9,435 nucleotides of DNA from an uncultured Bacillota bacterium (GTDB taxonomy: Bacteria; Bacillota_I; Bacilli_A; Erysipelotrichales; Erysipelotrichaceae). Below, piece by piece: positions 1 to 6,828 of this stretch (positions are counted from its first letter, which is position 1; every line of letters begins with the position of its first letter). Both the position numbers and the translations under genes were made by a program. Location of the stretch: the NCBI GenBank assembly GCA_949287785.1, contig CASEHR010000100.1:1-9435 (forward strand). The letters run 5' to 3'. The notes under the pieces are model-generated. The model did not search any database, was not told the DNA's origin, and saw nothing but the letters and a program-made list of their open reading frames with translations.

Positions 1-1589
1 CCATCGTGGTAAAGAACAGCGTGTTTGACGATCGACAAGCCAAGGCCTGTACCGCCCAATTCTTTTGACCGCGATTTATCGACCCTGTAAAACCTTTCGA
101 AGATCCGGTCCTTGCTGGAAGACGGGATCCCAATACCATCGTCGGCAACTTCGATACGGACATTATCACCATCTTCTTTAAGCGATACATTGACATGACC
201 ATTCACATTGCCATACTTGATCGCATTATCGACCAGATTGTTGATCATCTCTTCTAAGACATTGTGATTACCGATGATCGATGCTTTACCATCTACCGAC
301 AGACTGATCTTCTTTTTATCAGCGCCCGGTCTCTGGTGCTCGAATATCTCTTCGGTGAGCTTTTTAAGATCGACCTTTTCATGTTCATTGAATTCAGCCC
401 TGGCATCAAGGCTTGACAGATGGATGATATCTTCGACGAGTTTGATCAGCCTTTGTGCTTCATCATATATATTGGCGGCCAGATCCCTGGTGTCGTTTAT
501 ATCAGCGACTCCGTTTTTCATGATCTCGGCAAAGCCGGATATCGTCGTTAAAGGTGTCTTTAACTCATGCGATACATTGGCGCTGAATTCCCGGCGCATC
601 TTTTCCTGCAATTCTTTTTCCGTGATGTCAAAGACGATGATCGTCGCTCCTTCAACTTCCTCTTCGTCGTTTTTTGCCGGACCCATGATCACATCGTAGA
701 TCCGTTTGTCTTTTTCGATGTGGATATTCTGCTTGTGACCGGCCAATACTTCTTCGATCGCTTTCATGAATTCTTGCGAACGGTAGATCTCATATACGCT
801 GTCACCGATATCGACATCATCAATCTTGAAAAGAGCCTTCATCGCCTGATTGATGGTGACGATATTAGCTTCCTTATTGATCATGATGATGCCTTCGTTC
901 ATATTGCGCACGATCAGTTTGAATTCATCCTGTCTTTTCTGAAGTTCATTGAATTGTTTATTGATCGTATAGTTCTGCCTTTCGATCTTCGAATAGAGCG
1001 GATTGAGTTCCTTATACGGGGCGATGAGACCTGTACTTTCAAGATCGATCTCGTTGATCGGTTTGACGATCTTCTTAGCCAGACGATGAGCGACAAAGAA
1101 GGTCACCGCCATGACGATGATGAAGATCCAAAGGATATGGACGGACATCCTCAACAAGATGGTCGTCGTCGTGTCGGCATTCGATGATATGCGCAATACA
1201 TTGCCGTTTTCCAAAAGCGTAGCTACATAGATACTCTGTTTGCCGATGCTTTCCGAATAGCGGCTGGCATATCCCCAGCCATCAGCCAGCGCTTCACGCA
1301 CCTCTTCCCGGTCACTGTGATCTTCAAGATCATCCGTATCAGCGGCATTATCATAGATCACTTCGCCGTCTTTATCGATGATCGTTACCCTTTGGTCGAC
1401 ATCCGCTTCATCAAAATAAGCGATCCCTTCATGGTCGACACCGACCTTGACCAAAGCTACCTCTTGTCTGAGGTTGGCCTCGATGTTGCCTTCAAATTCA
1501 TGATACAAGACATTGAAGAAAAGACCGATCGTCACAACGATCGCTACGACAGCACTGATCATGCAGTATTTGAATATCTTACTTGTCAT
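1..1589 (-). CDS. phoR: PhoR-type phosphate sensor histidine kinase (C-terminus cut by window edge)
   Basis: Membrane sensor kinase that autophosphorylates and passes phosphate to the response regulator encoded just upstream. The reading frame is open for 529 residues and runs off the left edge. Visible in order: TM helix about 11-28, an extracytoplasmic domain about 30-148, TM helix about 150-167, a short degenerate HAMP/coiled-coil linker (VKPINEI at 175), a PAS-like domain about 222-322, then the H box SHELKTPLT with phospho-acceptor His341. The ATPase domain shows an N box at 446-460 (NNLVDNAIKYG), G1 DDGIGI (483-488), F box IFERFYRVD (496-504) and G2 GGTGLGLSIVKH (512-523). Only the last strands of the ATPase domain, perhaps 30 residues, are missing. 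The start at 1589 lies inside the regulator gene (11-nt overlap), with GGAG at 1599-1596 six bases upstream. The name phoR rests on the Pst/PhoU context and the TM-sensor-TM-PAS layout. The family call is very secure and the phosphate role strongly inferred. Confidence 0.93.
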   Translation of the reverse strand, partial: MTSKIFKYCMISAVVAIVVTIGLFFNVLYHEFEGNIEANLRQEVALVKVGVDHEGIAYFDEADVDQRVTIIDKDGEVIYDNAADTDDLEDHSDREEVREALADGWGYASRYSESIGKQSIYVATLLENGNVLRISSNADTTTTILLRMSVHILWIFIIVMAVTFFVAHRLAKKIVKPINEIDLESTGLIAPYKELNPLYSKIERQNYTINKQFNELQKRQDEFKLIVRNMNEGIIMINKEANIVTINQAMKALFKIDDVDIGDSVYEIYRSQEFMKAIEEVLAGHKQNIHIEKDKRIYDVIMGPAKNDEEEVEGATIIVFDITEKELQEKMRREFSANVSHELKTPLTTISGFAEIMKNGVADINDTRDLAANIYDEAQRLIKLVEDIIHLSSLDARAEFNEHEKVDLKKLTEEIFEHQRPGADKKKISLSVDGKASIIGNHNVLEEMINNLVDNAIKYGNVNGHVNVSLKEDGDNVRIEVADDGIGIPSSSKDRIFERFYRVDKSRSKELGGTGLGLSIVKHAVLYHD

Positions 1590-2259
1590 TATCTTCTCCG
1601 ATCTTATAACCGACACCTCTGACGGTCCTGATATAATCGCCGGTGCCGTTAAGCTTTGTCCTCAATGTCCGGATATGGACATCGACAGTCCTGCTTGAAT
1701 CTTCAAATTCATATCCCCATACCTGGTTGATGATCTCTTCGCGGGTAAAACAGACACCGGGTCTTGACATCAGAAGAGCCAGGATGTCGAATTCCTTTTT
1801 GGTAAGCGTCACTTCATTTTCGGCGACGGTAACTTTACGCTGCGCTTTGTTGAGTCGCAGATCACGGTACTTGAGATCCTGATCATGCTTTGTCTTTTGC
1901 GTCCTTCTTAAGACCGCATTGATCCGGGCAATGAGCTCCATGACCCCGAAAGGTTTGGCAATATAGTCATCAGCTCCCTCATCAAGACCGAGGACCTTGT
2001 CATATTCCGTTCCCCGTGCCGTCAGCATGATCACCGGAATATCACGATATAAGACATCCGCCTTCAGCTTCTTTAAGATGCTGATGCCATCTTCTTGCGG
2101 CAGCATGATATCCAATAAGATAATATCCGGTTTCTGTTTTTTGAGCGCATCGTAAAAGTCCGATGGTGTCTCAAAACCCCGGTTGTCGATCCCTTCTTTA
2201 GACAGCGAATACATCACGAGTTTACGGATGCCCGCATCATCCTCCAGTATGTAGATCAT
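1579..2259 (-). CDS. phoB: PhoB/PhoP-type response regulator (OmpR family)
   Basis: Cytoplasmic transcription factor of the OmpR/PhoB family, 226 residues, the normal length. The receiver domain (1-118) has the acidic pair Asp7/Asp8, phospho-acceptor Asp50 in LLDIMLP, switch Thr80 in MLTAR and Lys102 in AKPF. The winged-helix DNA-binding domain (about 128-222) contains TKKEFDILALL, the recognition region SSRTVDVHIRTLRTKL and the terminal hairpin YIRTVRGVGYKIG. The start follows the phoU stop after one base, with GAAGG at 2269-2265 five bases upstream. The kinase start lies within its last codons, so the pair is probably translationally coupled. From its position after phoU it should be the phosphate regulator (PhoB in Gram-negatives, PhoP in Bacillus), and the direct repeats upstream of pstS are its likely target, making the operon self-regulated. 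The domain call is very secure; the phosphate specificity is inferred from context. Confidence 0.94.
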   Translation of the reverse strand: MIYILEDDAGIRKLVMYSLSKEGIDNRGFETPSDFYDALKKQKPDIILLDIMLPQEDGISILKKLKADVLYRDIPVIMLTARGTEYDKVLGLDEGADDYIAKPFGVMELIARINAVLRRTQKTKHDQDLKYRDLRLNKAQRKVTVAENEVTLTKKEFDILALLMSRPGVCFTREEIINQVWGYEFEDSSRTVDVHIRTLRTKLNGTGDYIRTVRGVGYKIGEDNDK

Positions 2260-2260
2260 A

Positions 2261-2899
2261 TTAACCTTCGACAGCGAATATGACCGATTCGGCGATATTG
2301 GTACTGTGATCGCCGATCCGCTCCAGGTATTTGGCGATCATGAGGATATCGACGATCGATTCTCCTTCACCTTCGTTTTTGACGATGAAACTGACGACTT
2401 CATCCTTGACATCAGAGAAGATGTCATTGACCTTCTGATCCCGGTCTAAAACAGCCTGTGCCAAAGCGACATCCTTTTTGACAAAGGAATCGACGCTGTC
2501 TTTGACCATCGTTGTGACGACTTCACACATATCCTTGAGTCTGGTATCACGGATCATCGTCGCGCTTGTAAAGTCCTTGAAAAGATCGATGATATCAAAG
2601 GTCTGATCGCCGATCCGCTCTAAGTCCGAGACCATCTTCAGGACAGCGCTGATAAGACGCAGATCAGAAGCGACCGGCTGTTGAGAGAAGATCAGCTTAA
2701 GACATGCTGATTCGATCTCCTTTTCTTTGGTATCGGTCTTTTTCTCGAGGTCGGAGCATTTATTATACAGCTCCTGGACAAAGACCCCGATCTCGATCTG
2801 ATTTTTGACACAATTGATTGCCTCTTCACACATGCTGCCCATGTTGATGAGGTCGGTATTAAGTTTGTTTAGTTCATTGATAAATTTCTCGCGCATCAT
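2261..2899 (-). CDS. phoU: PhoU phosphate signalling protein
   Basis: PhoU is a cytoplasmic helical adaptor that restrains Pho signalling when phosphate is plentiful by linking the Pst transporter to the sensor kinase. This 212-residue protein has the usual length and the expected internal duplication: two three-helix bundles, each carrying the family signature. The first is DLRLISAVLKMVSDLERIGD (about 80-99) and the second is AKYLERIGDHSTNIAE near the C-terminus; the acidic residues in these motifs bind metal clusters in characterised PhoU proteins. The ATG at 2899 overlaps the pstB stop in an ATGA arrangement, with GGAAGG at 2910-2905 five bases upstream. A second in-frame ATG lies immediately after (2896), so the start could be one codon later. 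Its place between pstB and the two-component genes fits a bridging role. Family assignment is secure. Confidence 0.95.
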   Translation of the reverse strand: MMREKFINELNKLNTDLINMGSMCEEAINCVKNQIEIGVFVQELYNKCSDLEKKTDTKEKEIESACLKLIFSQQPVASDLRLISAVLKMVSDLERIGDQTFDIIDLFKDFTSATMIRDTRLKDMCEVVTTMVKDSVDSFVKKDVALAQAVLDRDQKVNDIFSDVKDEVVSFIVKNEGEGESIVDILMIAKYLERIGDHSTNIAESVIFAVEG

Positions 2900-3651
2900 C
2901 CAAACCTTCCTGTAATATAGTTTTCTGTTCTTTCATCACTCGGTTTTGAGAAGATGATATCGGTCTTATCGATCTCGACCATCTCACCAAGCAAGAAGAA
3001 CGCCGTATAATCCGATATACGTGCTGCCTGTTGCATGTTGTGGGTAACGATGACTATAGTATAATCTTTTTTTAATTCCAATACCAAATCCTCGATCTTG
3101 CTGGTGGAGATCGGATCAAGAGCACTTGTCGGCTCATCCATTAAGATGACCTCCGGATTCATCGCTATGCAACGGGCGATACAAAGACGCTGCTGCTGAC
3201 CGCCGGAAAGGCCCATTGCGCTCTCCTTAAGACGATCTTTGACCTCATCATAAAGGGCAACATCCTGCAGGGATTTGATGACGATCTCTTCAAGCTTCTT
3301 TTTGTCTTTCAATCCCTGGCATTTGGGGCCATAGGCGATATTGTCAAAGATGCTCATCGGGAAAGGATTCGGTTTCTGGAAGACCATTCCGACCTTTGTC
3401 CTGAGGTCGACGACATCTTGTTTATCACCATTGATATCCTGGCCGTCTTTAGTGATCGTCCCGACGACCTTACATCCTTCGACCAGATCGTTCATCCGGT
3501 CAAGACACCTCAAAAAGGTCGATTTACCGCAACCCGAAGGTCCGATGAGGGCGGTCACTTTATTCTTATAGATATCGAGATTGATATCCTTGAGGGCTTG
3601 TTTCTCGCCATAGAAGAGATCGAGATTTCTTACTTCAAAACATTTTTCCAT
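2896..3651 (-). CDS. pstB: Phosphate ABC transporter ATP-binding protein PstB
   Basis: ATPase subunit that powers phosphate import through PstC-PstA on the inner face of the membrane. With the start at 3651 the protein has 251 residues, typical for PstB. It shows Walker A GPSGCGKST (37-45), Q-loop Gln92 within the PstB-typical VFQKPNPFPMSI, ABC signature LSGGQQQR (148-155), Walker B VILMDEP (168-174) followed by the D-loop SALD, and H-loop His204 in VTHNMQQ. RCLDRMND after Walker A is also characteristic of PstB. The frame is open to an ATG at 3681, but that would add ten unrelated residues and overlap pstA by 20 bases. The ATG at 3651 has AAGGAG at 3663-3658 with a six-base spacer, so I chose it. 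The stop overlaps the phoU start by four bases. Assignment is secure. Confidence 0.96.
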   Translation of the reverse strand: MEKCFEVRNLDLFYGEKQALKDINLDIYKNKVTALIGPSGCGKSTFLRCLDRMNDLVEGCKVVGTITKDGQDINGDKQDVVDLRTKVGMVFQKPNPFPMSIFDNIAYGPKCQGLKDKKKLEEIVIKSLQDVALYDEVKDRLKESAMGLSGGQQQRLCIARCIAMNPEVILMDEPTSALDPISTSKIEDLVLELKKDYTIVIVTHNMQQAARISDYTAFFLLGEMVEIDKTDIIFSKPSDERTENYITGRFG

Positions 3652-3657
3652 TAAAGA

Positions 3658-3663
3658 CTCCTT
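3658..3663 (-). promoter_or_regulatory. pstB ribosome binding site
   Basis: AAGGAG on the minus strand lies six bases before the ATG at 3651 and includes the last two bases of the pstA TAA stop. It decides the pstB start in favour of 3651 over the upstream in-frame ATG at 3681. Confidence 0.85.
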
Positions 3664-4870
3664 ACATAAATGACCGCGCAAAGCGTTTGCCGATCAGTTT
3701 GACGATAAAGTTGATCACAAAGACGATAACCAGGATGATCAGTGATATTGCGCTGGCCAATTCGTAGTTCGGTTGTTCACCGGACATGATCGACCAGATC
3801 ATGAGGGCTAATGATGTACCTTGTGACAAGATCGTTGGATTGTCGCTGATGACAGTGCTGGTCGTATAGACCAAAGCAGCTGATTCACCGATGACCCGGC
3901 CGATACCAAGCAGTACACCTGTCAGGATACCATTGACAGCACAGGGCAAAACGACCTTGAAGATCGTCTGTGACTTGGTCGCGCCAAGCGAAAGACTCCC
4001 ATCCCTGAGACTTTGCGGCACGACAATAAGCGCTTCTTCGGTCGAAGAGATGATCGTCGGCAAAAGAATGATCGCCAGGGTAAGGCCGCCCAATAAGACA
4101 CTGGTACTGTTGGCCCCGACCATTTGGGTGACCGGGAATAAAACGGTAACCCCCATAAGACCATAGACGATACTCGGAACGCCGGTCAGTGTATCGATAC
4201 CTTGTCTGATCAACGAATTGATCTTGGTCTTGGCAGCATATTCATGCAGGTAGATGGCTGCACCGATCCCGATCGGCAAAGAGATCAGAAGTGAGATGAG
4301 GATCAGATAAAGGGTGACGATGATCGAACCACGGATACCACCACCAAGCGTCTCATAGTTGATCGAAACGATGCCTTTCGCATTCGTCTCCAATATACTT
4401 ACGAGGTTTTCAGCACTTTCCATCGAACCCCGCGACAAGAAGATGCTCTCACCGGCATCATCAAGATAGTAGATATTTGATACGACGCTGCCTTCACTGA
4501 AAGTTACTGCGGCATTGTCGTCACCGGCAACCGTCGAGTAAAGATCGGCAAACGGCGAAGCAGGATCGACATAGACCACAGTGATCTCATCATCGCCATG
4601 CGCCGTACTGACATCTTCAAAAGCTATGCCCCAGGTATTTGAATAGTAGCCTTCACCACTATAATCACCCGGTGTCTGGTATTCATATGTCTCATTGACG
4701 GCTGCATTACCGGTCTCGGCGTAGTAATCCGAAGACAACAAGTGCCAATTGATACTGGAAGCACCGGTAACGACAAGATAAAGCAGGATCGAACCCAGGA
4801 TCAGGACACCGATGATACTGGAAAGATAGGTCAAAAGATTTAAAGCGTGGTCTTTTCTCTTTCGTGTCAT
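3662..4870 (-). CDS. pstA: Phosphate ABC transporter permease PstA with large extracytoplasmic insert
   Basis: One of the two membrane subunits forming the phosphate channel. The core is typical PstA: TM1 about 12-34, TM2 starting near GGGIRGSIIVTLYLI (176-190), LTGVPSIVYGLMG in the middle, and the PstB-contacting EAA loop LRDGSLSLGATKSQTIFKVV followed by GIGRVIGESAALVYTT. At 402 residues it is about 100 longer than usual PstA (around 280-300). The excess lies between TM1 and TM2, about residues 50-165, and should face outward. The insert is acidic and soluble-looking. It contains a stretch resembling a degenerate PDZ domain: WGIAF (80-84), ITVVYVDPASPFADL (96-110), EGSVVSNI (126-133) and ESAENLVSILE (151-161). 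The start overlaps the pstC stop as ATGA; the Shine-Dalgarno is poor, so coupling to pstC translation is likely. PstA identity is secure; the PDZ comparison is tentative. Confidence 0.95.
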   Translation of the reverse strand: MTRKRKDHALNLLTYLSSIIGVLILGSILLYLVVTGASSINWHLLSSDYYAETGNAAVNETYEYQTPGDYSGEGYYSNTWGIAFEDVSTAHGDDEITVVYVDPASPFADLYSTVAGDDNAAVTFSEGSVVSNIYYLDDAGESIFLSRGSMESAENLVSILETNAKGIVSINYETLGGGIRGSIIVTLYLILISLLISLPIGIGAAIYLHEYAAKTKINSLIRQGIDTLTGVPSIVYGLMGVTVLFPVTQMVGANSTSVLLGGLTLAIILLPTIISSTEEALIVVPQSLRDGSLSLGATKSQTIFKVVLPCAVNGILTGVLLGIGRVIGESAALVYTTSTVISDNPTILSQGTSLALMIWSIMSGEQPNYELASAISLIILVIVFVINFIVKLIGKRFARSFM

Positions 4871-5790
4871 ACCTGATTACCGATCCTTTTCTTGACCTGG
4901 TTCAAGATCCAGTTTGAAGCGAAGATGACGACGATTAGCACAAGGCCGACCGAAAACCTGATGTCGTAGTCAAGACCACTGGTCTCTTTCAAGCCCGTGA
5001 GCATCGTACTGGTCAGAGTACGCGTGATATCGAATAAGTCGAATGTCGGACCGAACAGTTTGTTGCCGGCGACCATCGAAACGGCCGTTGCCTCACCGAA
5101 AGCCCGGCCAAGACCTAATATCGCACCGGCGAAGATACCGGATTTGGCTGCTGTAAGGACAACTTTGAAATTGGTCTGTGTCTTAGTGGCACCTAAAGCC
5201 AGCGAGGCTGATTCCAGGTCCTTGTCGACAGCCTTGATCGCCGTGATCGACATTGAAGTAAGCGTCGGGAAGATCATGATCGCCAAAAGGATGATGACCG
5301 CCAGTAAACTCGAACCGCCGAAAGTTGCGATCCCCAAAGATGAAGCAAGTGAGCGGACCATAGCGGTAATGACACCACTTGCGAAAATTCCATAGACGAC
5401 ACTCGGTACACTGGCCAGAAGTTCAATTACGCTCTGCATCGCCGCCCCAAGCTTTTTAGGCGCGATCTTGGCGATGAACAGTGATGTAAGTACCGAGATC
5501 GGAAATGACAGCAATAAAGCCAGGAAAGAACAGATCAGGGTGTTGATAATGATAAAACCGACACCGTAAGTCGCTGTATCCTGCCTGTAGACACTGCCGG
5601 TCAGAAATGAAAGCAGATCGACCTGTCCGAATTCATATCCCGGCAAAAAAGGTGAAATACCTTTGATGCATACAAAAGCAACGATGATGATGATGAAACT
5701 AGCGGACAAAATCGCCATCCCCATGAAGAGACAGCGAAATATTTTGTCGATAGTTTTGTTTCTTTTGATGCGTTTACTGTTCGCAAACAT
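4867..5790 (-). CDS. pstC: Phosphate ABC transporter permease PstC
   Basis: Partner membrane subunit of PstA in the phosphate importer. At 307 residues it is of normal length, with about six hydrophobic segments. These include TM1 about 20-44 after a basic N-terminus, a long hydrophobic stretch about 76-107, ELLASVPSVVYGIFASGV in the middle and a final helix near 280-300. The family EAA loop reads ASLALGATKTQTNFKVVL and is followed by GLGRAFGEATAVSMVAGN, the PstC version of this motif; that identity, with gene order, separates it from PstA. The start lies two bases after the pstS stop and lacks a strong Shine-Dalgarno, so it probably depends on ribosomes finishing pstS. Its C-terminal stop overlaps pstA by four bases. 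Unlike PstA it has no unusual extracytoplasmic insertion. Confidence 0.95.
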   Translation of the reverse strand: MFANSKRIKRNKTIDKIFRCLFMGMAILSASFIIIIVAFVCIKGISPFLPGYEFGQVDLLSFLTGSVYRQDTATYGVGFIIINTLICSFLALLLSFPISVLTSLFIAKIAPKKLGAAMQSVIELLASVPSVVYGIFASGVITAMVRSLASSLGIATFGGSSLLAVIILLAIMIFPTLTSMSITAIKAVDKDLESASLALGATKTQTNFKVVLTAAKSGIFAGAILGLGRAFGEATAVSMVAGNKLFGPTFDLFDITRTLTSTMLTGLKETSGLDYDIRFSVGLVLIVVIFASNWILNQVKKRIGNQV

Positions 5791-5792
5791 GA

Positions 5793-6743
5793 TTACTCAG
5801 CATCAAAGCTTGTCTTTGTACCGCTGAAGATATCGTGTGCTTCCTGTTGGCTAATATCCGTCATCGGATTGGTTGCTTCGACGATCACAACGACGGCATC
5901 TTTACAGATCTCGCCGCTTTCAAGTGCACCGCTGACATCTTCATCATCGTTGAAAGCACGAGAAGCGAAACCGATATCGATCGCATTGGCGCCGTCTTTT
6001 TCACTGCCCAGCGTTCTTGGGACCGCATCACCTGAACCGGTCTGTGCCATAGCGTAATCAACATTACCTGCTAGTGGCTGGAAGGCTTGTAAACATGCCG
6101 ATACGACCTTTTCAACTGATGTCGAACCACCGGTACGGATCGTGATGCCTGAGTTATCCTGCTCTAATACCGGATAGTTAGCAGCCAGCTCTGACCAAGC
6201 GACCGCTTCAGACATGTCGACGATACCACCGTTTTCCTGAACGACTGTCAGACCTTCGACTGATTGTGTCATATAAGCGATAAATGCTTCGACTAGCTGT
6301 TGTTTTTCATCTGATTCATAATCACCATCAGCTCTGGTGACATAGTTGAATGGTCTTTGCATCTTATATGAACCATCGAGAACTGTCTCAGATGTAGGTT
6401 CAACACCTTCAAATGACAGTGCCTTGACATTGTTTGCTTCAAAATCGGTTGTAAGGGAAGCGTAACCGATACCGTTGACATCCTGACCTACACGGGTAGC
6501 CATATCACCATTGGATGAGACTTCACTGGCTGCACTTGTCAATTCACCTTCACCAAGACCGATCGCATCTTCAAATGCTTCTCTTGTTCCGCTTGATGAA
6601 TCACGGGTGTAGACATTGATCGTACTTGAAGTTGAAGTACCACCTGTTGTCTGTGAGCCTTCAGTGCCTGTTTGTGCACCTTGGCAAGCTACTAAGCTCA
6701 AAGCCAAGATAGCTACGATGAATAAACTTAAAATCTTCTTCAT
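5793..6743 (-). CDS. pstS: Phosphate-binding lipoprotein PstS, lobes in circularly permuted order
   Basis: Surface lipoprotein that captures phosphate for the PstCAB importer. It begins with a lipoprotein signal peptide ending in LVAC (lipidated Cys20) and a Gly/Ser/Thr-rich tether (21-41). The lobe that normally comes second is first (about 42-175): INVYTRDSSSGTREAF holds Arg47 and Ser51-Gly52-Thr53, matching the RxxxSGT phosphate loop, then GIGYASL, VKALSFEGVEPT and YKMQRPFNYVT. A linker (about 176-199) leads to the lobe that is usually N-terminal (200-316): GGSTSV (205-210), GSG (236-238), DIGFASR (256-262) with Asp256, KDAVVVIVE and a terminal IFSG, exactly where ordinary PstS crosses to the other lobe. 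All the main ligand motifs are present, so phosphate binding is expected. The total of 316 residues is normal, with no sign of frameshift or duplication. AGAGGAG at 6757-6751 is a strong Shine-Dalgarno seven bases before the start. Confidence 0.94.
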   Translation of the reverse strand: MKKILSLFIVAILALSLVACQGAQTGTEGSQTTGGTSTSSTINVYTRDSSSGTREAFEDAIGLGEGELTSAASEVSSNGDMATRVGQDVNGIGYASLTTDFEANNVKALSFEGVEPTSETVLDGSYKMQRPFNYVTRADGDYESDEKQQLVEAFIAYMTQSVEGLTVVQENGGIVDMSEAVAWSELAANYPVLEQDNSGITIRTGGSTSVEKVVSACLQAFQPLAGNVDYAMAQTGSGDAVPRTLGSEKDGANAIDIGFASRAFNDDEDVSGALESGEICKDAVVVIVEATNPMTDISQQEAHDIFSGTKTSFDAE

Positions 6744-6747
6744 ATAA

Positions 6748-6774
6748 AATCTCCTCTTGTTTACGTAGGAGATT
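6748..6774 (-). other. Inverted repeat covering the pstS Shine-Dalgarno
   Basis: AATCTCC (6774-6768) and GGAGATT (6754-6748) are perfect 7-bp complements separated by 13 bases, and four Ts follow or overlap the 3' arm. The 3' arm contains the GGAG of the pstS ribosome binding site. The stem is short and the loop large, so stability is modest. It would exist only in RNA entering from upstream of about 6775, such as read-through from yolD, because a transcript starting downstream of the predicted -10 would lack most or all of the 5' arm. Confidence 0.35.
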
Positions 6775-6777
6775 GTA
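6772..6777 (-). promoter_or_regulatory. Predicted -10 element of the pst operon
   Basis: TACAAT matches TATAAT at five of six positions and lies nine bases downstream of the last Pho-box-like repeat. No good -35 hexamer is found 16-18 bases upstream, as expected for activator-dependent Pho promoters in which PhoB/PhoP repeats take the place of the -35. Transcription would start near 6765, leaving a leader of about 20 bases before pstS. Confidence 0.5.
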
Positions 6778-6786
6778 ATCGGTGAT

Positions 6787-6828
6787 TGTTAAATAGATAG
6801 TGACATAAATGTTAAATCGCGGTTAAAT
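6787..6828 (-). promoter_or_regulatory. Pho-box-like direct repeats upstream of pstS
   Basis: On the minus strand ATTTAACC (6828-6821), ATTTAACA (6817-6810) and ATTTAACA (6794-6787) are near-identical direct repeats. A weaker ATGTCACT (6806-6799) fills the gap, so four units occur at 11, 11 and 12 base spacing, about one helical turn. This resembles known Pho operators: TTAACA-type repeats in Bacillus and TGTCA-type repeats in E. coli, both with about 11-base periodicity. The first repeats overlap the end of the YolD-like gene, whose stop codon lies within the second unit. The likely binder is the response regulator encoded at 1579-2259. Confidence 0.7.

Noticed and set aside
567..1187. 206-residue open frame on the plus strand opposite the kinase gene
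   Set aside because: It is antisense to the clearly conserved PAS and linker region of PhoR, has no recognisable motif, and its open length follows from the codon bias of the opposite strand.
3652..3681. Upstream in-frame ATG giving PstB a ten-residue N-terminal extension
   Set aside because: The extension is not PstB-like, overlaps the end of pstA, and the ATG at 3651 has a well-placed AAGGAG.
5793..6743. Possibility that the odd PstS order is a frameshift or a fused pseudogene
   Set aside because: One uninterrupted frame of normal length holds each lobe once, with signal peptide, linker and all ligand motifs, so it looks intact.
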